64,000 nt of DNA, taken from NCBI GenBank assembly GCA_932521025.1, contig OW051471.1, forward strand, positions 2,108,001-2,172,000, given 5' to 3'. This stretch comes from Oscheius onirici (lineage: Eukaryota > Nematoda > Chromadorea > Rhabditida > Rhabditidae). Made by a program: the position numbers and the translations under genes. Below are positions 57,951 to 64,000 of this stretch, piece by piece (positions within the stretch are counted from its first letter, which is position 1; each line of letters opens with the position of its first letter). Under the pieces are notes generated by a model, which saw only the letters and a program-made list of their open reading frames with translations, was not told the DNA's origin and made no database searches.

Positions 57951-58440
57951 CTTCTTTTCTGTTTCATGAAAACTATAACTTCAATGCAGTTTCAAAACTA
58001 ATTAGTAGGACTCACGAGCTGCTTTCACTAAAAAAAAAGGCATTCAGATTACCAGAATCCAACGGCAAACTAGCGCCTGAAAAAAAATCTGAAAACATCT
58101 CAAGCATATTATTTTTGTTTTACAAAACTATAACATTTCCGTCGTTGTCGCTTTGATCCACTCCACACTTAAAAAGCATTTCTTCTTTTATCTTTTTTTT
58201 TCTCTCCTATTCATTCCTCTTCTTTTCAGCTTTACGGAAACAATAACTTCAAAGCAGTTTCAGAACTTCTAATTTCATTTTTGCACACGCTGATTTCAGT
58301 AAAAAAAACTATCAGATGATCAGAATCCAACGGCAAACTAGCGCGTAAAAAAAAATCCCTATCATTTTATTTTTGTTTCACAAAACTATGACATTTCCGT
58401 CGTTGCGGCTTGGATCCACTCTCCTCCATTACGAATTTCT
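57951..58440. repeat. Diverged tandem duplication, period about 268 bases
   Basis: The units start CTTCTTTTCTGTTTCATG (57951) and CTTCTTTTCAGCTTTACG (58219). Both contain AGAATCCAACGGCAAACTAG and ACATTTCCGTCGTTG in the same order. Neither unit shows coding similarity to a known family. Confidence 0.8.
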
Positions 58441-58632
58441 CCTTCTCACCAGCCATGCCAAAATATCTCAGCTTCTTACAAATCGCATAAACTGGAACCT
58501 GTTCCTTCTTCTCACCGCCCGGCAAAAGCTATTTGACCTTATTGAAAAAAACCATATAGTCAATTGGAACAGAAGCATCTGTTCCCGTCCTCCTTCTCCA
58601 GCTGACACAATGCCCTCTGTCTTTCTCTCTCT

Positions 58633-58651
58633 CACACACACACACACACAC
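58633..58651 (+). repeat. (CA)n microsatellite
   Basis: About nine uninterrupted CA units, 22 bases before the small open frame at 58673. Confidence 0.9.
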
Positions 58652-58672
58652 GCGGTGTGTTGTTTGATTAAG

Positions 58673-58822
58673 ATGGCGGAACTGGAATCCGTGCCACAGG
58701 GGGCTGCCCTCCCGACGTTTTGCCCCGTGTCCCCCGGTTTTCCGAAGCGTGAACCCACTTATCACATCCAGCCCTCTTATATCTCGTCTTTCTTGGCTTA
58801 TCGGGAGAAAAGAAAGATCTGA
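58673..58822 (+). CDS. Possible 49-residue small protein
   Basis: The frame opens in a good nematode start context (AAGATGGCGG) with MAELESVPQGAALPTFCPVS, continues PGFPKREPTYHIQPSYISSF and ends AYREKRKI. It has no signal peptide or membrane segment. Base composition is GC-richer than its surroundings. The frame is open further upstream through the CA repeat, so the start is uncertain. No splice partner, poly(A) signal or family was recognised. Confidence 0.25.
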   Translation: MAELESVPQGAALPTFCPVSPGFPKREPTYHIQPSYISSFLAYREKRKI

Positions 58823-60442
58823 TTAGCATAATGAATGGAGTTTTTTTTAGGCAGTCTACTCATTTTGAATGTCAACATGAGCAAACCAGCGTCTCGATTC
58901 TCTTTTGAGCCAGTTCTTCGATTCTCTTTTGAGCCGATTCTCTTTTGAGCCAGAGCCCTTTTGCGCATCTATAAAGAGCGAGAACCACATTTACCGGGTC
59001 AGGAAACTTTTTTTATAGAAAAAATGACGGTAGAATTCGTGTCGAGAACCCATTTGCTCAAATCCTATTTTCGCATTTTTCATAGTTCTAACCTCATGTA
59101 TCATCTTGCTTCCATTTTTCAGCCTTTATGCTTGTTTTGGAACAAGAGAGATGCTCTAAAAGATATCTATGACAATCACTTCCAGCTCTCTCAATCTTTT
59201 TGCTGTGATCGCATTTTTATGTTATCGTTTTAGTTCTCTTTCGACCAACTCTGCGCAGAATGTGAAACATGACAGTGATTCTAGAGAGCATTGAAATATC
59301 GGAGTGAAGAATTTACAGTTTTTTGAAGCCAGTCTCGAATCAACATTTGTACCCAGACTTTCCGCTTTATGTGTTCCTGTTGAAACAAAAAAGACACACA
59401 GTATGTTTAGCTTACATATAAAATGCCAATTGATGAGCGCAACACGGTGGAGGACTGGATTAGAGCAATCGACCATTGTAGATAATTTTACATCGTGGAA
59501 ATAATAATAAAATGCCAATTTCCAATTGTCTCCCCTATATCCTTCTCTGGAAACTTTAGAGTTGCTCTAAAGAACTTTCACGGAAACAGAATGAGAACTT
59601 TTCTCAGAAAAATAATACTTTTTTGCCGTGCTGCCAGGGCAACCCAAATCGTCCTTCTCCACTAAACGCTTCAGTCGAAACAAAAAAGAACAATCAAAAT
59701 AAGCAAGAGTAAACTGACAAATATGCATTTTCCACTATAGTCCATTTCCAACGAAGAGCGGCACTTGGGCAATCAGAAAAAAATTCTGATTCCTGTGGCG
59801 AAAGCCGTTTTTCGATTGGTGGGATTCTGTTCACACTTCCGTTGTACGAACATGCGGAAACCAAGTCGGGGAAGGAAGAAGTAAATGCACCATAAATCAA
59901 AACATGTATGTATTTTCAGTGAAACAAAATGGACTCTTTTCTTGAAAGCAAGTACGTCTGAACGAAATCGTGTTATAGGTCCAAACTATAAGGTTTTCTT
60001 GAAACATGTATGAGATTTCCATCTGATTGTGATAGTGACTCAAAGCGTGAACCTGTTCAAGCAATTGCTCTGCATTTTCGGACATCTAGCTCGGAATTTA
60101 TCGAGCCTAAAAAGCTTTCCAAATTGTGAAGTATAAGTGTTTTCCAAACGAAGTCAACCAGAAAACAACAGTAAAAAGTTCTAAACTATATGCGTTCTTT
60201 GAAGCATGCAATTTTCTTCTGCATTATTGTTCACATTTTCCAGGTTGGACATCGGAAAAACGTAACGTGAGTATCGAAAGAAATACCCCTGAGTATTTTT
60301 TTCTCGATTTGCATCTGGGTCATATCTGTTCATGCATCCCATTTCTGACTAGTTCAGAGACTGCGGCTGAGAGACATCTAGACTCCTTAATTGTAAGAAA
60401 GTCGAACAAATAACATTTTGAAATACATCCTCCAAAAATCCA

Positions 60443-60885
60443 CTATAAATAGCTCCCAAGTCTCTGTGCGTGTCTGTCTGAAGCTTTTATTGTGGATAAG
60501 GAAGGGAGCTTTGTGCACAAATTAGTTTTTAACAAGTCGCGACAGGAAAAGCAAGTGCGTGAAGGGTTCTTATGACTTTGAAAATTTCTTTGGAGAGTCT
60601 GGATGACTGGAGCAGAGTGACAAGGAGAGAAGGGAAGGTACAGTAGGACTGAGACTCGCTAAAGCTGGGGACGGGCCGGGCGACCCGTTCAGGTCCTACA
60701 TTTTGAAATAAGGTTTGGGAGGGAGTGGGTTCAAATATAATTTCCATAGTTTCTTTGGAGGCTCAGGGAGAGTGACTGGAGGAGAGTAACAAAGGAGGAA
60801 TGAAAGGGAAACCACTACTAGCGCTCCGTGACAGAGCGAAGGCATGAATCTAAACTTTAGCCCTGGAAGGTCGTTGCCAACCTTG
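60443..60885 (+). mobile_element. CAAGGTTGG family repeat, near-complete copy
   Basis: It goes from TATAAATAGCTCCCAAGTC through AACAAGTCGCGACAGG and CAGGTCCTACATTTTGAAAT to GCCAACCTTG. At 443 bases it is the best reference copy. No coding capacity was seen. Confidence 0.7.
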
Positions 60886-61790
60886 TCTTCGGATACGGAG
60901 ACAACGAAAACAGCACAAAGTTCCAAACAATATCCTTTCTCGAAACATGCAAGATTTGGACAAAACTGATCGTATTCACGTGATTATTGTATATCCCATT
61001 CCTATCCAACTTTGCTGATAAATCTAGACTGCCTAAAAATGTTCTACATTACATTAGAAAAGGCAATTCTGAAGTGACCCGCAACCAACGAAACACCCTC
61101 AATTTCCAAGCTATATCTCTTGTTCGAAACTTATAAAACTTTCACATTCTTTCATAACAGGATGTTTTTTTCTGTTTCACGTATCGTATTCATACGAGCC
61201 GCGTATACTTGTTCTGTACTTATAGAGGAACAAGGCTATCATATATTTCCTGTATTCGAAAATCTCGAGTTTGTTTACTCCCTCTTATCGACTCTCCGTA
61301 ATCCCGGAACACCCCTCATCTCCCCCTTTCTTCCTCCCCCAGATACCTCAAAACCTGTCTGATAAATTAGCCTTCTCTCACGCTCATACGAGAATCAATA
61401 AGGCACCTGCAGGCTCTTGTTAGGCCCCTCTTTTTACTGGTTCTCATAGGCAATTCTGCTACCGGAGCATAGAGAACTTGAATTTGTTCCCTGTGAATTT
61501 CCCTTCCGGACAGATTGTTTTCGTTATTTCTTGTCGGCTTACATACTATCTCTGAAACGTAGATTGAACTCTTCTTTTTGATTTTTTTTTGAGAAAAAAG
61601 AATCATAAAAGCTGTAGTGGTTTCAGCTTGAAGAAGTCATTTTTGAAGAGTTTGATGTTGAGTTTGATGTTCAGCTCGAGATGATTACAAAACTACATTT
61701 GACTGAAATGCATAATCGAAGGGAAACAAAAAAAATCAAGCAAGGACAGCGAAATTCTGACATTTTCATAGAAAGCACCAGCCGGCCAAT

Positions 61791-61935
61791 TTAGCAAAAA
61801 AAATTGGCGAGGAGAGGAGTCGAACCCGGTTCGTCTGGGTAACAGCGGCGACCCTTAACAATACACCAAAATTTCGTGGCCACGGAGAAACAAACAAAAC
61901 CACAGAGTCAGCCACAGACACCATAGCAATTTAAT
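61791..61935 (-). mobile_element. Helitron-like repeat fragment
   Basis: On the minus strand it holds GGTGTCTGTGGCTGACTC and the tRNA-like segment with GGGTTCGACTCCTCTCC. The 3' tandem-repeat part is missing. It belongs to the same subfamily as 51453..50498. Confidence 0.55.
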
Positions 61936-63772
61936 ATTTTAGATATTCAAGTTTTACAGGACGTTTTGTTACTGCTCCTCTATCCATTATTACGACAAAA
62001 ACTCATGCCTTCCTCCATATGTTTTTCAAGTGATCCGGGTGACATGCTAGATCCGGGTGACAGTATCGATATAATTTTAGCGCCTTCGCCTTTTTTTTTC
62101 GTCGCCCGCTTCAACAAAAGACCACATTTCGGTTCATTCTGAATATAATTTTCCCATCTCATCTTTATTGCAAGTTTCTCTAACTATCATGCTTAATCTT
62201 CTTTTTGTTCACCGCCCTCAGTAAAATCCAAAAAACTCTCTTCATTTTTATCACATCCAAGATACGGCTAGTCTTACAGTCGAGTCAAATTCAATGTGTG
62301 GCTTTTGGGATAGCCTTCAGTTTCTGTTCTGAGACTGTTTCACCAATGGCTCTAATAGAAAGTTGCTAGATTTCCGATGATGAATTTCTTTTTGCAATAG
62401 ACAATATATTTCCCTCTTTCAGAGTGTTCCCTTTCTCTGTTTTGGCTCATCTATTCCCGTCACTCTCTTCCTCGAGTTGTGTAACATCCCTCACACACAC
62501 CCTTTGGCTCCGTTCCCAGCATCAGCTGTGGCCTAATGGCTTCCCGACAAATGTGGTTGTCGCATTTGCATCTCAAGACCCGACAACAGCTCATTGCTTT
62601 CAATTAGGGGCCTTCTGTCAAGGATGGGGGTCCAATTCCATGACTCTCTTCTCCCAATTTCCTCCCAATTCCAAAAAGACGTCCTTTTGTTTTGATAAAT
62701 TATTCAACGGCTGTTTTCGGACATTAGTCAGCTTCCATTCTCCCTCTTTTTTTTCGCAGAAACTATATAGGGTTTTCTTTTTTCTATGTGTGTTTTAGTT
62801 TTTGAAATGAAACGATCTCTTCGAACTAAAAGTACAAATTTTAGAGCAGCTGTCTACAAAAGTTTAAGCATTTTTTTTAAGTTGAGTTGCAAAGTGAATT
62901 GCAATCAGACGGAAAACGTCCATAATATAGTGCAGCAGTACTCGCTGTCGATGAAAAACACGACTTCTTCAAGAAAACTTATTTTCTTGTGCATAGGAAA
63001 TGATGGATGAAGCATTGGTTACACGCTCGTTTTATTCTTTTCAGTCACTAGTTGAAGCAAAAAGTTTCGAACGTAGTTGAACGTAGAATCTTCCAGTAAA
63101 AACATAACATCTTTGTTTGTTCTTCCAAATTAGCATTTTTGCGAACTTGAGCCACCCCCACAACAGAAATAAGTTTGGGGCAGCTATGTATGCAAAGCCA
63201 TACTGGAAAGTAAGAATACCGTTTGCCGCAGCATTTTCTAGCACAAACAGATTATTTGGACAACAAAATGTGAATGTTTCACTAACGAAATGTATAAGGA
63301 ATTTTATTTCTACCAACGATTTCTCATCGATAATTTTGAGAAAAGTGAAAATCGAATAGAACTCAGCGAGTTTGAAGCGAATGATTATGTGATCGGTACC
63401 GTTCAAACTAGACATGAAGCATACATGTTTCCTCACTTATTTTATTTTCATTGAAAAAAATGAACAAAAAAACATAGTAAAGAAAACGACTTTTGAACGT
63501 CGTCAAATATCACAAAGAGATTCAAATTTTCCAACAGGACTTTTATTTTCTCTCTCCAAGATTTGCGAATAAGAACTGCAGTGGTCGAACCATGATAAGT
63601 GAGAACGTTTCATAACACGGTGTTTCCTCCAGTAAGAGAACATTCTACACATTAGACAGCAAGCCTTTTCTATTCATATTCAAAACACCGGGTTTACTGC
63701 TCCTCTCCTTCTCCATCCATCCCCCTTTCGTGTACCGTTTCTTCCAAACAAGAAAAACCCAGCCAATTTCAG

Positions 63773-64000
63773 ATGGACGACGTCTGGCTGCACGTCTTCT
63801 TCCGTCTTCAGCCTCGGGACCTTATTCCTCTCGAGACAGTTTCGACTCGCTGGAAGAGCCTGATAGCTGAAGTACTGAGAAAACGGAGCAATTTAAACTT
63901 GGAGAGAGATTTTCCCGGTTGTATTAGCGAGCCAGAGACGATGAGACAGGTCATTGGTTGGTTTTTTACGTTCACAAACTGTAGGAAATAGTTTTTAGAG
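63773..64000 (+). CDS. F-box protein, N-terminal part (runs to or past the window edge)
   Basis: The ATG follows directly after CCAATTTCAG, so the site is either a trans-splice acceptor at the start codon or an internal exon start. The frame begins MDDVWLHVFFRLQPRDLIPL and continues ETVSTRWKSLIAEVLRK. This matches an F-box: the leading D-x-V-W-L-H-V-F, the central L-x-P-R-D-L, and the closing V-S-x-R-W. F-box proteins bind SKP1 through this motif and bring substrates to SCF ubiquitin ligases; the substrate-binding domain is not in view. Codon use is GC-rich and strongly coding compared with the AT-rich DNA before it. The frame meets a TAG at 63989..63991, so a donor probably lies before it (for example within 63948..63960), but I cannot place it with confidence. 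Nematodes have hundreds of F-box genes, so no symbol is assigned. Confidence 0.75.

Larger units (their letters stand above)
58823..63772. other. Intergenic stretch before the F-box gene
   Basis: It contains the CAAGGTTGG copy (60443) and a Helitron-like fragment (61791). Otherwise AT-rich. A 124-codon minus-strand frame (ATG-started, ending 63041) is hydrophobic and aromatic-rich without a recognisable domain. Confidence 0.4.

Noticed and set aside
58373-58822. A 149-codon plus-strand open frame
   Set aside because: It has no ATG at its start and passes through a tandem duplication and a CA microsatellite; only the last 49 codons have coding-like composition.
63041-63436. A 131-codon minus-strand frame
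   Set aside because: No domain, AT-driven amino-acid use, and length within what chance allows in 64 kb on two strands; mentioned only in the stretch note.

Overview
This window looks like nuclear DNA from a nematode, most likely a Caenorhabditis species. The evidence is AT-rich background, introns with GT(A/G)AG donors and TTTTCAG-type acceptors, one 45-base intron, a gene nested on the opposite strand inside another gene's intron, and very many small terminal-inverted-repeat elements. The species assignment is inference. No rRNA gene, convincing intact tRNA gene, CRISPR array, retrovirus-like or LTR element was seen.

Genes are sparse. (1) On the minus strand, positions 13114 down past the left edge, are the first seven coding exons of an L1CAM-family cell-adhesion molecule (SAX-7/LAD-2 type): signal peptide, Ig1 and Ig2. 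The reading frame stays open and in phase across all seven exons. (2) Nested in its intron 4, on the plus strand, is a three-exon gene for a 94-residue single-pass membrane protein (7288..8470). (3) On the plus strand at 53705..56895 is a three-exon gene for a small secreted four-cysteine protein, with a TATA box 36 bases before its ATG. (4) At the right edge, 63773 onward, an F-box protein begins. (5) At 46455..50497 on the minus strand are three exon remnants of a tyrosine-phosphatase domain without a catalytic cysteine, broken up by insertions. A few small open frames (16641, 34937, 58673) and one isolated exon-like block (39369..39549) are listed at low confidence.

The remaining roughly 40 kb is an archive of DNA transposons. 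It holds hAT-type MITEs with 8-base target duplications (21777, 28295, 26299), TA-flanked mariner-type MITEs (41126, 45366, 45840, 48496), TTAA-flanked hairpin MITEs (36031, 54041 and two fragments), and a deleted Tc1-like element (50585..51281) sitting inside a Helitron-like element. It also holds a foldback family that carries tRNA-like pol III boxes in both arms, a two-copy tRNA-derived SINE, and a five- to six-copy element of about 440 bases. Several nests let the order of insertion be read directly, the clearest being three elements deep in intron 1 of the secreted-protein gene.

No new operon-like or defence-like system is evident. The most unusual items are the antisense nested membrane-protein gene with its in-frame mini-intron, the foldback elements with duplicated tRNA-like promoters, and the layered TE and phosphatase remnant locus.
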